Assembly (NCBI GenBank): GCA_963738665.1
Contig: CAVTXL010000013.1
Location: 62,001 to 126,000 of the forward strand
Length of the DNA stretch: 64,000 bases
DNA from: JABDGM01 sp963738665
Lineage (GTDB): Bacteria; Planctomycetota; Planctomycetia; Pirellulales; Lacipirellulaceae
Direction of reading: 5' to 3'
A model generated the notes under the pieces. That model did no database searches. It worked only from the letters and a program-made list of their open reading frames with translations, and was not told where the DNA came from. Positions 56,908-64,000 of the stretch are shown here, piece after piece. A program made the position numbers and the translations under genes. How positions within the stretch are numbered: the stretch's first letter is position 1; every line of letters begins with the position of its first letter.

Positions 56908-59900
56908 TTGGTCAACGGCTGTTGGCGGTTGTTTCAGTGGGGCGTGATCCTCGCGCTCGTCGCTGCGCTGGCGGTGGGTATCTACTTATACATCCATCTA
57001 GATGACGAGATTCGTCACCAAGTCGAACAGCGCCTCGCCTCCCACTATCAGCATTTGACGGTCCACGTGGGAAGGGCGCAATTCGAACAGGACCGCGGGA
57101 TCACGATCCGAGATATCCAATTCTCCGAGCCGCAAACCGGAAGCTCGCCGCAATCACTGCTGGTGATCGATGAGTTGTACCTGGCGGGCAAGATTCGGAT
57201 GGATGAGCTTCTCTCCGGCTCGCTGCCGATTGAGAAAATTGTCGTCCGTCGCCCGCGGGCCACTGTGGTGCGGCAGCCAAATGGCCGTTGGAACGTTCAG
57301 TCGCTCATGCCGCTGCCGAAATTCAGCGATGCATCGCCACCGATTGCGGTCGAGGACGCGACCATCTCTTTCAAAGACGCGGCGCACCCCACGGCTCGGC
57401 CGCTGGTGCTGCGCGGGATTGGCTGCGAGCTGACTCCGGTGGCCACCGAGCCAGCGGCGACTATGGCGGAAGGTACCCAGTCGCGGACAGGGCACAATTA
57501 CCACCTGGTGGGGGCGGCCGCGGGATTTGCTGGCGGCGATTTTCGACTTTCGGGCGACATTGGGACGAAAGACGGCTCGCTCGATCTGACGATTTCTACG
57601 GCCGGGCTAGAAGTATCACCCGAACTCGTCGCGTCACTGCCACTGGAACTGCCACTCGCGTTCGACGACGTGCAGATCACCGGCCGCCTGGGGCTGGCCG
57701 TGCACATCGTGCGTCCGCCCGGGCCGGCGTCCAGTCTGGCTTGGTCGGCGCAAGCGGAAGTCGAGCGCGGTCGAGTGCGATACGCAAAGTGGCCGCAGCC
57801 CCTGACCGACTTGCAGTGCCACATCATGGCCGACGGCAATCACTTGAGCGTCGAGCGGATGACAGCTAAGTGTGGCCCGGCTGAGGTGGCCGTGTCGTGC
57901 AATCGCAACGGCTGGGCGGCCGACGCGCCGCTGGCTTTGGCTGCGCGGTTGACCGGACTTACGCTGGACGCCGAGATGGCAGAGGCGATTCCTGAACGCT
58001 GGGCGCACTGCTGGCAGCGTTTCGAGCCGGCAGGCAAGGTGGACGCCGAGCTGCGCGTGGCATTCGACGGCCAGCAATGGCGCCCGGAAATAAAGGCGGT
58101 TTGCCGCGGCTTGTCACTTACCGATACGGAAAAGTTTCCCTATCGCCTCGAACAAGCCGCCGGCAGTGTGGACTATACTCCCGAAAAAGACGGGCGGCCC
58201 GATCGCCTGGCGATCGACCTTACGGGCGTCGGCAACAATCGGCCCGTCACGATCAAAGCCGAACTGACGCAAGTGCTAGCCGATCCGCCCGACACTCGGC
58301 CCAGCCGGACCGGAGTCGCCGATGCGCCCCCGCAGCGTGTCAACCTGGTGGGATATCGCGGAACCCAGCTCGCAACGACGGCGTTCGAATCACACTATCA
58401 TCCGGTCGGCTGGATCGTAATCGCCGGCAGCGACATCGCCGTTCACGAGCAACTGTTGGCGGCGCTCGACGAGCGGTCGCCATCGGGCAACAACTTCGTT
58501 CGCTCGCTCCGCGCCAGCGGCACGTTTGACTTTCGTTGGCGAGCCGAGTGGACCGACCGCATTCAGCCGCGGCCCGCGACCTCGCTCGACCTGACGCTCA
58601 AGGATTGCAGTATTCTTTTCGATCGATTTGAGTATCCACTGCGCCACGTGCACGGGCTCGTGACCGAGCGCGATCGACGCTGGGAAATTCACGATGTCGA
58701 GGCCCGCGGCCCAAGCGATACGACGATCGTGACCTGTCAAGGTACCACCACGCCCGTCACGGCAGGCCACGAACTCGGCCTGGTGTTCCAGGCCCAGAAC
58801 GTGCCCCTGGATGACAATTTGAAACAGGCATTGCCGCCGGGCGGCCAACAGGCCTGGGACAATCTGCGTCCGCAAGGGCGAATCGACTTCACGGCCCGTG
58901 TCACGCAGACGCCAACCGACGAAAAGCCACGCGTGGACGTCGAACTGCGTCCGCGCGAGCGTAGCGTCTCGGTCGAGCCGCTGCCGTTTCCGCTGCGTCT
59001 GGATCAGGTCGATGGCGTAGTCCGCATTGTCGACGGCCATGTCTCTCTGCATGACCTGCGAGGGGTACACGGTCGCCTGGAGTGCTTCGCCAAAAGCGGT
59101 GGCTGGCAACCCACCGAAGGCGGCTGGCACATGTCGCTCAGCGGCCTCGACGTTGATCGACTGGATCCGCAGCGTGAGCTGCTGTCGGCGCTGCCGCCCG
59201 GATTGCAGAGAGTCATTGAGCGGTTGCAGCCGTCGGGCGATTTTGCCATTTATGACAGCTCGCTGTCCTTCGCCAAGCTGCCGAATGCCTCGAAGATGGC
59301 GTCCGCGTGGGATGTGAACCTCGATTGCCACCAGGTCTCGCTCGGCGGCAGCCTGCAGATCAACAACATCTTCGGCGGCGTCCGCTTGGTCGGCCAATCG
59401 AATGAACGCACTTCGTTTACTGCCGGAGAGTTAACAATCAATTCCATGTCCTGGAAGGGAATGCAATTCACGTCGGTGCACGGACCATTGTGGGCAGATG
59501 GATCGGTGTGCCTGTTGGGCCAACCGGCCGGCAACCAGCAAAAACGGCCGCCGCAGCCGATCACCGCCGACGCCTACGGCGGCAGCCTGACGGCCAACGT
59601 CCGCATCGAACACGAGCCGAATCCCAATTACGTCATCGGCTTGGCAATTGGAGGCGCAGACCTCGGCCGCTTTGCCGGCGAACGGCTGGGCGGCCCGAAA
59701 GAGCTGACCGGCAAGACCTCGGGCACGCTCCTTTTGTCCAATAGCGGCCAATCAACGCGCACGCTGCAAGGGGCCGGTGAGCTGCACGTGGTTGACGGCA
59801 ATATCTATGAGCTGCCGGTGATTGTCTCGCTGCTCAAAGTGTTGCGGAATCGGGCCCCCGACAAAACGGCCTTCAACCGCTGCGACTTAAAATTCCGGGT

Positions 59901-60246
59901 CCTGGGTGAAGACATCCTGTTCAGCCAGTTGAACCTGCTGGGCGACGCCGGCAGCCTGTACGGCGAGGGAAAAACCAATCTCGATCGCAAGCTCGATCTG
60001 GTGTTCTATAGTTTAATGGGCCCGGCCGATCTGCCGATCCCGTTTTATAAGACCATTCTCGGCCAAGCCAGTAAGCAGACGTTGTCGCTCAAGGTCGGCG
60101 GCACCTGGGACGTGCCGGTCATCGAGCCGAAGGTGTTGCCCGGCGTGAACGACGCCCTCGAACGTTTGCAGACCGAGCTCGAGGCGGGCGCCGCGACCGT
60201 GACCTCGCCCTCCGCGATGCGCGACGTACTCACCCCGCGACGATAA
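56908..60246 (+). CDS. Large AsmA/YhdP-like protein
   Basis: 1112 residues with one N-terminal helix ('WGVILALVAALAVGIYLYI') and a long periplasmic part made of repetitive beta strands. AsmA-type motifs: 'IRDIQFSEPQTGSSPQSLL', 'PIAVEDATISFKDAAHPTAR', 'GRLGLAVHIVRPPG' and a C-terminal 'AGSLYGEGKTNLDRKLDLVF' (AsmA_2-like). Such proteins form bridge-like grooves thought to carry phospholipid between membranes, consistent with a diderm cell. The start is a TTG at 56908, because no ATG or GTG follows the in-frame stop at 56872; this is uncertain. Confidence 0.8.
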   Translation: MVNGCWRLFQWGVILALVAALAVGIYLYIHLDDEIRHQVEQRLASHYQHLTVHVGRAQFEQDRGITIRDIQFSEPQTGSSPQSLLVIDELYLAGKIRMDELLSGSLPIEKIVVRRPRATVVRQPNGRWNVQSLMPLPKFSDASPPIAVEDATISFKDAAHPTARPLVLRGIGCELTPVATEPAATMAEGTQSRTGHNYHLVGAAAGFAGGDFRLSGDIGTKDGSLDLTISTAGLEVSPELVASLPLELPLAFDDVQITGRLGLAVHIVRPPGPASSLAWSAQAEVERGRVRYAKWPQPLTDLQCHIMADGNHLSVERMTAKCGPAEVAVSCNRNGWAADAPLALAARLTGLTLDAEMAEAIPERWAHCWQRFEPAGKVDAELRVAFDGQQWRPEIKAVCRGLSLTDTEKFPYRLEQAAGSVDYTPEKDGRPDRLAIDLTGVGNNRPVTIKAELTQVLADPPDTRPSRTGVADAPPQRVNLVGYRGTQLATTAFESHYHPVGWIVIAGSDIAVHEQLLAALDERSPSGNNFVRSLRASGTFDFRWRAEWTDRIQPRPATSLDLTLKDCSILFDRFEYPLRHVHGLVTERDRRWEIHDVEARGPSDTTIVTCQGTTTPVTAGHELGLVFQAQNVPLDDNLKQALPPGGQQAWDNLRPQGRIDFTARVTQTPTDEKPRVDVELRPRERSVSVEPLPFPLRLDQVDGVVRIVDGHVSLHDLRGVHGRLECFAKSGGWQPTEGGWHMSLSGLDVDRLDPQRELLSALPPGLQRVIERLQPSGDFAIYDSSLSFAKLPNASKMASAWDVNLDCHQVSLGGSLQINNIFGGVRLVGQSNERTSFTAGELTINSMSWKGMQFTSVHGPLWADGSVCLLGQPAGNQQKRPPQPITADAYGGSLTANVRIEHEPNPNYVIGLAIGGADLGRFAGERLGGPKELTGKTSGTLLLSNSGQSTRTLQGAGELHVVDGNIYELPVIVSLLKVLRNRAPDKTAFNRCDLKFRVLGEDILFSQLNLLGDAGSLYGEGKTNLDRKLDLVFYSLMGPADLPIPFYKTILGQASKQTLSLKVGGTWDVPVIEPKVLPGVNDALERLQTELEAGAATVTSPSAMRDVLTPRR

Positions 60247-60296
60247 ACAACAGCAGCGCCGAAGCATGATCCGCGTTGGATCGTTGGAGCCAAGCC

Positions 60297-60629
60297 ATGA
60301 TCACAGCACCCCTAGGCGGAATCGTCGGCAGCGCCGCCGGAGCACCCTTGTCGCAAACGGCCGGCAGCGAAACCGAACGCGCCTCAAAAGACGCGCAGTC
60401 GCAAACCCGCCAGGCCGACGCCAACGAATTGGCCGAGCAGGCCGCCGGCATCGGCCAAACGCACGAGGACCAGCAAAGCTCCGAACGCGACGCCGACGGC
60501 CGCCGGCTGTGGGAAGCACCGGCCAAACGCGGCAAACGCGCCACGACGGAAGAACCGGCCGACTCGCCGCCGCGTCAAAGCAAAGACGCCACCGGCCAAT
60601 CCGGCAACCAGCTCGATCTGACCGGCTGA
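60297..60629 (+). CDS. Small hypothetical hydrophilic protein (110 aa)
   Basis: Start ATG 60297 ('MITAPLGGIVGSAAGAPLSQ'); ATG 60276 is an alternative. The short Gly/Ala-rich N-terminus is followed by a charged, Gln/Glu/Asp/Arg-rich segment ('TERASKDAQSQTRQADANEL', 'EDQQSSERDADGRRLWE') and a disordered tail. No known domain. It lies 50 bases after the AsmA-like gene and may be its operon mate. Confidence 0.55.
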   Translation: MITAPLGGIVGSAAGAPLSQTAGSETERASKDAQSQTRQADANELAEQAAGIGQTHEDQQSSERDADGRRLWEAPAKRGKRATTEEPADSPPRQSKDATGQSGNQLDLTG

Positions 60630-60817
60630 TCGTGGACGCCACGTTGAGATTCTGGCCCGACGAATTGCTGACAGGCCGACGGAAAGCAGACATCCACTTT
60701 CAGCCGGACAACAGGACTCCTCTCTTACGAAGTAGGTCAGTTTGAACATCGCCCGACCATCTTGGTCGGGACTTCCCCGCGCAAAACTTCCAACTGATCC
60801 ACGAACCCCCCTTCTCT
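60630..60817. repeat. Intergenic palindromic repeat, copy A (CCCGACCA-TCT-TGGTCGGG)
   Basis: In the 188-base gap a perfect 8-base inverted repeat with loop TCT lies at 60752-60770, followed by ACTTCCCC. A near-identical element with the same flank is at 61643-61668. It sits between convergent genes and may also serve as a bidirectional terminator. Confidence 0.65.
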
Positions 60818-61414
60818 TCAGCGCGTCTCTACGAAACAAGACCAACCCAAAAACCGCTCCGGCACTCCGGGCGCTTCATCAAACTGGAATTCGCGCAAGT
60901 CCACGATCTGAAATGCCCGGCCCAGCTCGTCGCGAATCTCCTCTTCCGTAACGACTGGCGGCCCCGGATCGTGCGGCTCCCGCGCGTTGCCGGCCAACAC
61001 CAGACCGCGGCCGCCAACAGCCAGTTGCCGCGCCACGGCCGGCCCGTACCGGCCGCTTCCGTCCCGCCGCACGGCATGATAACAACCGCGGTCGAAAAAG
61101 AACGCAAACGGCCCGCCCAGCTCGGGCAACTGAAGCACATCGGCCACCAAAAACCGCGCCCCGAACCCCGGCCGCCCGGGCCCGTTCTTCCGCCCGCTCC
61201 ACCGCCAGCGGGGCCACGTCGACCCCGGTCACGTCAAACCCCTGCTGGGCCAGCCACAGGCAATTGGTTCCCGTTCCACAACCAATCTCCAGCGCGCACC
61301 CGGCAGAACCCCGTTCGCACTCAAAACCCGCTGCAACTCCGCCGAAGGCCGCCCCGTATCCCACGGCAGATCCCCATCCCGATAACGATCGTTCCACTCG
61401 ATGTGTTCTGTCAT
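60818..61414 (-). CDS. Class I SAM-dependent methyltransferase, TehB-like (two frameshifts)
   Basis: Start ATG 61414 gives 'MTEHIEWNDRYRDGDLPWDT' and 'GRPSAELQRVLSANGVLPG', the TehB/thiopurine methyltransferase-like N-terminus. One missing base near 61306 leads into motif I 'CALEIGCGTGTNCLWLAQQG' and 'FDVTGVDVAPLAVERAEERA'. A second indel near 61165, in a GGGCCCGGGC run, leads into 'VADVLQLPELGGPFAFFFDR', 'GCYHAVRRDGSGRYG' and the end 'APGVPERFLGWSCFVETR'. Typical length (about 198 residues) is restored. Substrate unknown. Confidence 0.83.
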
Positions 61415-61902
61415 GGCGCCGCCCAGAAAGAGTTTGTTTCGTCTCCCCAAATTCTAGCCGCGCAGCGGCGACGGCAGATAGCCGGGGGTGCAAACCCCCG
61501 GACACGGTTCCCCAAAAATCTCTCGCCCGCAGGGCGAAACAGCCGCATAGCGGCGACATTATTCAGTGCTTATCCCAGAAGCGTCGGGGACCATCCAAAT
61601 TTTTCGGGCACCATCGCCGCGATGGTCCCCCGAGGAAGGGCACCGACCAAAGGTTGGTCGGGACTGCCCCCTCTCTGAGACGGCTCTGGGATCCGCTCTA
61701 AATACAACTTCTTCAGAGATTGTCGGCTACATCGAATCATGCCCTGCTTCGAACTCGGGGACATCTATGGAAAGCGTCGTGTCAACCGCTTCGCGTGCGT
61801 TACTTTGATTCTTAACGCATTCGGCCGGAGGGGCGCCTTCGTCGGCGCCGGCCGTCGCTCGCTAAAACATGCGCTAAACCACGGCTGGCCCCACGTCGCC
61901 TG
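61415..61902. repeat. Repeat-rich intergenic region with three hairpins
   Basis: No gene is seen. Three perfect inverted repeats are present: CGGGGG-TGCAAA-CCCCCG at 61484-61501, ACCATCG-CCG-CGATGGT at 61610-61626, and CCGACCAA-AGG-TTGGTCGG at 61643-61661 (copy B of the element at 60752). The rest, up to the integrase remnant, is high-GC DNA with frames of no recognisable content. Confidence 0.6.
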
Positions 61903-62016
61903 GCGGAGGATGTACCGCCGAATCCAATGGACTTAGGCCTGTTCGGTGCGGTAGGCATAATGTTTGGCCCGCAGGGCGAACCTCAATCGGTCGAGCAGCC
62001 GCGGAAGATTCGGTGC
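61903..62016 (-). pseudogene. intI: Integron integrase (IntI) N-terminal remnant, interrupted by a stop codon
   Basis: The minus strand reads 'APNLPRLLDRLRFALRAKHY' and 'AYRTEQA', a TAA stop at 61933-61935, then in the same frame 'VHWIRRYILR'. Integron integrases and other tyrosine recombinases of this group begin with LLDxxRxxLRxxHYSxRTExxYxxWIRRFI, so the stop replaces the expected Tyr codon (TAC to TAA). After 'RYILR' the frame goes on into unrelated sequence, so the SAM-like and catalytic domains are missing. No in-frame ATG sits between the promoter and the first recognisable residue, suggesting a further indel. It is divergent from the attI-like site and cassettes, as expected for intI. 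Confidence 0.75.
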
Positions 62017-62107
62017 CTCGGACGATCGATTGCCGCGAGCGGCGCAGAGTAGTAGACTACGGCCATGTCTAGGCTTGCCAAGTCGTGTGGATGACGTACG
62101 ATACGCA

Positions 62108-62136
62108 TGTATACTAAACTGTCGCACAGTTGTCAA
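62108..62136 (-). promoter_or_regulatory. Probable intI promoter with palindromic operator candidate
   Basis: On the minus strand TTGACA (62131-62136) and TATACA (62108-62113) are separated by exactly 17 bases, an almost perfect sigma-70 promoter pointing into the integrase remnant. The spacer contains ACTGT-GCG-ACAGT (62118-62130), a 5-base inverted repeat placed where a repressor would block RNA polymerase. Many intI promoters are LexA-controlled; whether this matches the local LexA motif is unknown. Confidence 0.6.
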
Positions 62137-62140
62137 CCTG

Positions 62141-62207
62141 CTTACTGAAGAACTTCTTCAATATGCAGGGCTTACTGAAGGAATTTCTGTCTAATAACAA
62201 GTTAGCC
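62141..62207 (+). other. attI-like integron recombination site
   Basis: CTTACTGAAG occurs twice as a direct repeat, at 62141-62150 and 62171-62180, as attI sites carry direct IntI-binding repeats. It ends with TAATAACAAGTTAGCC (62192-62207). From memory this closely resembles the crossover end of attI1 (AACAAAGTTAGGC). The G/TT crossover would fall at 62201/62202, four bases short of the first cassette ATG context. It lies directly between the intI promoter and the first cassette. Confidence 0.65.
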
Positions 62208-62210
62208 ACC

Positions 62211-62531
62211 ATGCGACCCGCGCCCTCAGAAGTTCACAAAGCTTACATGACGCTTCTCGAACGCGCGATCTTGAATTTGCGCATGCGATTGCGATATGGT
62301 GAGACTGTTACCGCTGATGAAATAATCGCCTACTTGGACGCCATCGAAAACATCCCCACGATGTTGCTCAATTACGGTGGCTGGCACGTAGAAGAGAACA
62401 TTGATTGGCATCTGGCCCATTACGATGAGAAGTGGATGGGGCAAGCTGGCTCTGAACTCCGCCGTTCGCTGATTGAAACCTTAAAGCGTGCTCGCGCCGG
62501 TGAGTTCGACCGGCCATTGGGCGGTGGATAA
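62211..62531 (+). CDS. Integron cassette 1: hypothetical helical protein (106 aa)
   Basis: ATG 62211 lies three bases after the GTTAGCC boundary; longer starts upstream would run through the attI-like site. Sequence 'MRPAPSEVHKAYMTLLERAI', 'LNLRMRLRYGETVTADEIIA' and 'YLDAIENIPTMLLNYGGWHV' is mostly helical and soluble. No known domain. It is visibly less GC-rich than the flanking chromosome. The stop codon overlaps the 5' end of attC 1, the compact arrangement usual for cassettes. Function unknown. Confidence 0.75.
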   Translation: MRPAPSEVHKAYMTLLERAILNLRMRLRYGETVTADEIIAYLDAIENIPTMLLNYGGWHVEENIDWHLAHYDEKWMGQAGSELRRSLIETLKRARAGEFDRPLGGG

Positions 62532-62624
62532 CCACGCACTGCAACGGACCGGCCGGGCGGAGCGGTCCATGCCATCCCAACGCGCTCAGTGCCCGGCCGG
62601 CCGTTGAATGCTGATCCGTTAGCC
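62526..62624 (+). other. attC-like site 1
   Basis: An imperfect palindrome of 99 bases. The 5' arm GGATAACCACGCACTGCA continues as ACGGACCGGCCGGGC. It pairs with the 3' arm GCCCGGCCGGCCGTTGAAT ending TGATCCGTTAGCC, apart from bulges, with a loop of about 30 bases between them. The terminal GTTAGCC (62618-62624) is the same as in the attI-like site and approximates the GTTRRRY core. Confidence 0.7.
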
Positions 62625-62638
62625 GACAAGCGCACACG

Positions 62639-62908
62639 ATGACTGAGTCCACCCTTACCGCGTTGTGGATTGATGGCCCTGATCCGCGAGGCCCACTCGG
62701 TTACGGTGTGACCGCGTTCTCGCTCACGGATGCTTTGGAGATTGTTCGCCGTGCTGGTTATCGGTTACCGGAAGATGCGAGCGCGCTCCGAGTTCGAGCC
62801 GACATCAGACCTGCGGACATTGAGCACCGTTTTGTCCGTGAGCACATGGGGCCGATTGTCGTTCGAGGTCTGTGGTATCCGTTCATTGATGTTGGAGTTG
62901 GATCCTGA
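62639..62908 (+). CDS. Integron cassette 2: hypothetical protein (89 aa)
   Basis: Starts 15 bases after the GTTAGCC boundary. 'MTESTLTALWIDGPDPRGPL', 'GYGVTAFSLTDALEIVRRAG' and 'YRLPEDASALRVRADIRPAD' suggest a small alpha/beta protein with no signal peptide. I have the impression of similar short proteins in planctomycete cassette arrays but cannot name a family. Ends ten bases before attC 2. Confidence 0.7.
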   Translation: MTESTLTALWIDGPDPRGPLGYGVTAFSLTDALEIVRRAGYRLPEDASALRVRADIRPADIEHRFVREHMGPIVVRGLWYPFIDVGVGS

Positions 62909-62918
62909 GACTGGGAGT

Positions 62919-63043
62919 GCCTAACCAGAGCATGCAGCGAACCGCCGCCCCGCTGGGCAGTTGGACGGTTCGGGTAATTTGGCCGCGATTGTTGCAGCCG
63001 ACCGGGCGTTTCCAGCGGCGGTCGCTGATCCGTTACGTTCGGC
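62919..63043 (+). other. attC-like site 2
   Basis: Begins GCCTAAC (62919-62925), an exact RYYYAAC core, followed by CAGAGCATGCAGCGAACCGC. The 3' end GCGGCGGTCGCTGATCCGTT plus ACGTTCGGC pairs with it in reverse complement (GCAGCGAACCGCCGC against GCGGCGGTCGCTG). The loop is longer (about 75 bases) than in site 1. GTTCGGC at 63037-63043 aligns with the complement of GCCTAAC with one mismatch. Confidence 0.7.
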
Positions 63044-63055
63044 GATCGGCTAAGC

Positions 63056-63973
63056 ATGACTAATGTGACTGTTATTCCCGATGACCGCGAGTTGACGGCT
63101 GAGGAACGCGGCTTAGTTGAATGGTTGTTGGAGCACGGGACGTCGGGCGGGACGCGCTACCGCACGCAACTTGAAAAGGCGCGGGTCGCCACGCGTTGTT
63201 ATTGCGGCTGCGCCAGCATTGATCTCTCGATCGATGGTCGTGTTCCGAAGAGATGCGCACCGATATCTGTTCTGGCGGATTATGAATGGATGGACTCAGA
63301 CGGGCGACTCTTCGGGGTGTTCGTATTTGCTAGTTGCGAATGGCTGGCGGGGCTTGAAGTCTGGTCGCAAGATGGCTTGGCAACCGCTGATCACCTGCCC
63401 AAGATCAGTGAACTCCGACCAATCGGCACAACGAACGTCGGCGAACAATCGCATGGACCAGAGCCCGCGGCCGGGTCGGTTTCAAATGGAGAGTCGTCAC
63501 CGCGGCCCCGGCAGCTTAGCCGTACCGTTAAATCTCATTACCTCACGCACATAATGAAAGCCAAATCACCAACGTGGGAAATCCCCAAGAATCTTCAGGA
63601 GCTAATTGATGCTGACTCGCCCGATGGTGATGGGATGTGGGAAGACGCCAGTTGGGATCCCATTCTGCTGACGGTGATGGCTGGCACGTCTTATGGCGGA
63701 CGTGACATCCCATTGTGCTGGCAGATTGAGTTTCAGCCCGACGACGAGCGACTGGAGACGGCCAACAAGGAAATCGAAGCAATGGGACTGGAGCCGGATG
63801 GCTACGGATGGGCCAAGCTGATCGAGGCCGTATTTGCCAAGGACCACCCGAAGTTGGCCGACGAGTTGCATTTTGGCGACACGGAAACAGACGCGTGTGT
63901 TGTTTGGGTGGAGTCAGAGAGCACGTGCAAGATTCTGGTCGAGAGAGTTTGGTCGCTCATTCAGGTTTCATGA
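63056..63973 (+). CDS. Integron cassette 3 (or 3+4): hypothetical protein, apparently two cassette ORFs joined through an attC-like segment
   Basis: 305 codons. The first part (to about 63425) reads 'MTNVTVIPDDRELTAEERGL', 'VEWLLEHGTSGGTRYRTQLE' and 'CYCGCASIDLSIDGRVPKRC', a self-contained small domain. A linker with no family character follows. It coincides with a candidate attC at 63426-63533. Then an internal ATG at 63554 starts 'MKAKSPTWEIPKNLQELIDA', 'DSPDGDGMWEDASWDPILLT' and 'WQIEFQPDDERLETANKEIE', which looks like a second independent small protein. The whole may be one fused ORF or two ORFs. No function recognised. Confidence 0.65.
   Translation: MTNVTVIPDDRELTAEERGLVEWLLEHGTSGGTRYRTQLEKARVATRCYCGCASIDLSIDGRVPKRCAPISVLADYEWMDSDGRLFGVFVFASCEWLAGLEVWSQDGLATADHLPKISELRPIGTTNVGEQSHGPEPAAGSVSNGESSPRPRQLSRTVKSHYLTHIMKAKSPTWEIPKNLQELIDADSPDGDGMWEDASWDPILLTVMAGTSYGGRDIPLCWQIEFQPDDERLETANKEIEAMGLEPDGYGWAKLIEAVFAKDHPKLADELHFGDTETDACVVWVESESTCKILVERVWSLIQVS
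63426..63533 (+). other. Candidate attC-like site 3 (within the cassette 3 frame)
   Basis: 5' GCACAAC (one mismatch to RYYYAAC) and 3' GTTAAAT at 63527-63533 (exact GTTRRRY) bracket a GC-rich, partly self-complementary stretch containing GAACAATCGCATGGACC, CCCGCGGCCGGG and CCGCGGCCCCGG. Pairing of the outer arms is poorer than in sites 1 and 2, so this one is tentative. Confidence 0.4.
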
Positions 63974-63987
63974 ATCACTTCACACTG

Positions 63988-64000
63988 AGGTCTAACCAGA
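63988..64000 (+). other. Start of a further attC-like site (cut by window edge)
   Basis: GTCTAAC at 63990-63996 is an exact RYYYAAC core and is followed by CAGA. The nonamer CTAACCAGA is identical to the start of attC 2 (62921-62929). It lies 17 bases after the cassette 3 stop, so the cassette array probably continues beyond the window. Confidence 0.6.

Noticed and set aside
61903..62016. Integrase remnant as a phage or XerC/D-type recombinase
   Set aside because: The LLDRLRxALRxxHYxxRTE start, divergent orientation and attI/attC-like sites next to it fit an integron integrase better than Xer or phage integrases.
61933..62136. ATG at 62136 as the real start of the integrase remnant
   Set aside because: It lies inside the predicted -35 box, and the residues before 'APNLPRLL' do not look like an IntI N-terminus.
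1..64000. rRNA or tRNA genes
   Set aside because: No stretch with recognisable rRNA sequence or cloverleaf with T-loop motif was noticed by eye; a covariance-model search was not possible, so absence of tRNAs is not proven.

Overview
The window is a GC-rich (roughly 60-65 % by eye) stretch of a bacterial chromosome. It most likely comes from a Planctomycetota member, perhaps Pirellulales-like. The grounds are a PEP-CTERM-tailed animal-type heme peroxidase, a DUF1573 protein, tandem PQQ-like beta-propeller proteins, an rny/ymdB pair, many secreted carbohydrate enzymes and palindromic intergenic repeats. No rRNA, tRNA, CRISPR array or transposase was recognised. About twenty otherwise well conserved genes, including housekeeping ones such as tilS and ccmB, carry single-base frameshifts after which homology continues in another frame. 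Several fall in short G or C runs, so I treat most of them as residual assembly indels. They are annotated here as one gene each.

Layout. (1) 1-5808, minus strand: a cytochrome c maturation operon read right to left as VKOR, DsbA-like, ccmE, ccmF, ccmA, ccmB, ccmC, with ccmC cut by the window edge. CcmE has a CxxxY motif in place of the heme-binding histidine, the hallmark of the variant System I*. (2) 5837-37245: a large arabinoxylan/hemicellulose locus. It has two GH54 proteins on the minus strand. On the plus strand are a GPH-type sugar symporter, GH3, GH43, GH62, GH95, GH43 with a fascin-like domain, an unclassified secreted protein, GH95, a tandem-duplicated GH5-like protein, three CE1 esterases and another GH43. 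The model is extracellular debranching (arabinose, fucose/galactose, ferulate/acetate), symport of the products, and cytoplasmic hydrolysis by the signal-less GH3. No SusC/SusD pair is present. Most of the secreted enzymes carry Gly/Arg-rich (RGG-like) inserts at domain loops. (3) 37369-50350: pyrF, ubiB, HEAT-repeat protein, outer-membrane beta-barrel, DUF1573, two PQQ-like propellers, a small conserved protein, a CPA2 antiporter and the heme peroxidase. (4) 50615-54839: ymdB and rny, separated by a small island with a HigB/HigA toxin-antitoxin pair, a DUF433 remnant fused to a diverged duplicate of the rny 3' end, and a nucleotidyltransferase-fold pair. (5) 55615-61414: tilS, an AsmA-like giant, a small hypothetical and a SAM methyltransferase. 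(6) 61903-64000: what looks like a degenerate integron. It has the N-terminus of an IntI integrase broken by a stop codon, its promoter with a palindromic operator candidate, an attI-like site with direct repeats, and a cassette array of small plus-strand ORFs bounded by attC-like palindromes that runs off the window.

The integron remnant, the rny-associated island and the RGG-like inserts shared by unrelated secreted enzymes are the three observations most worth following.
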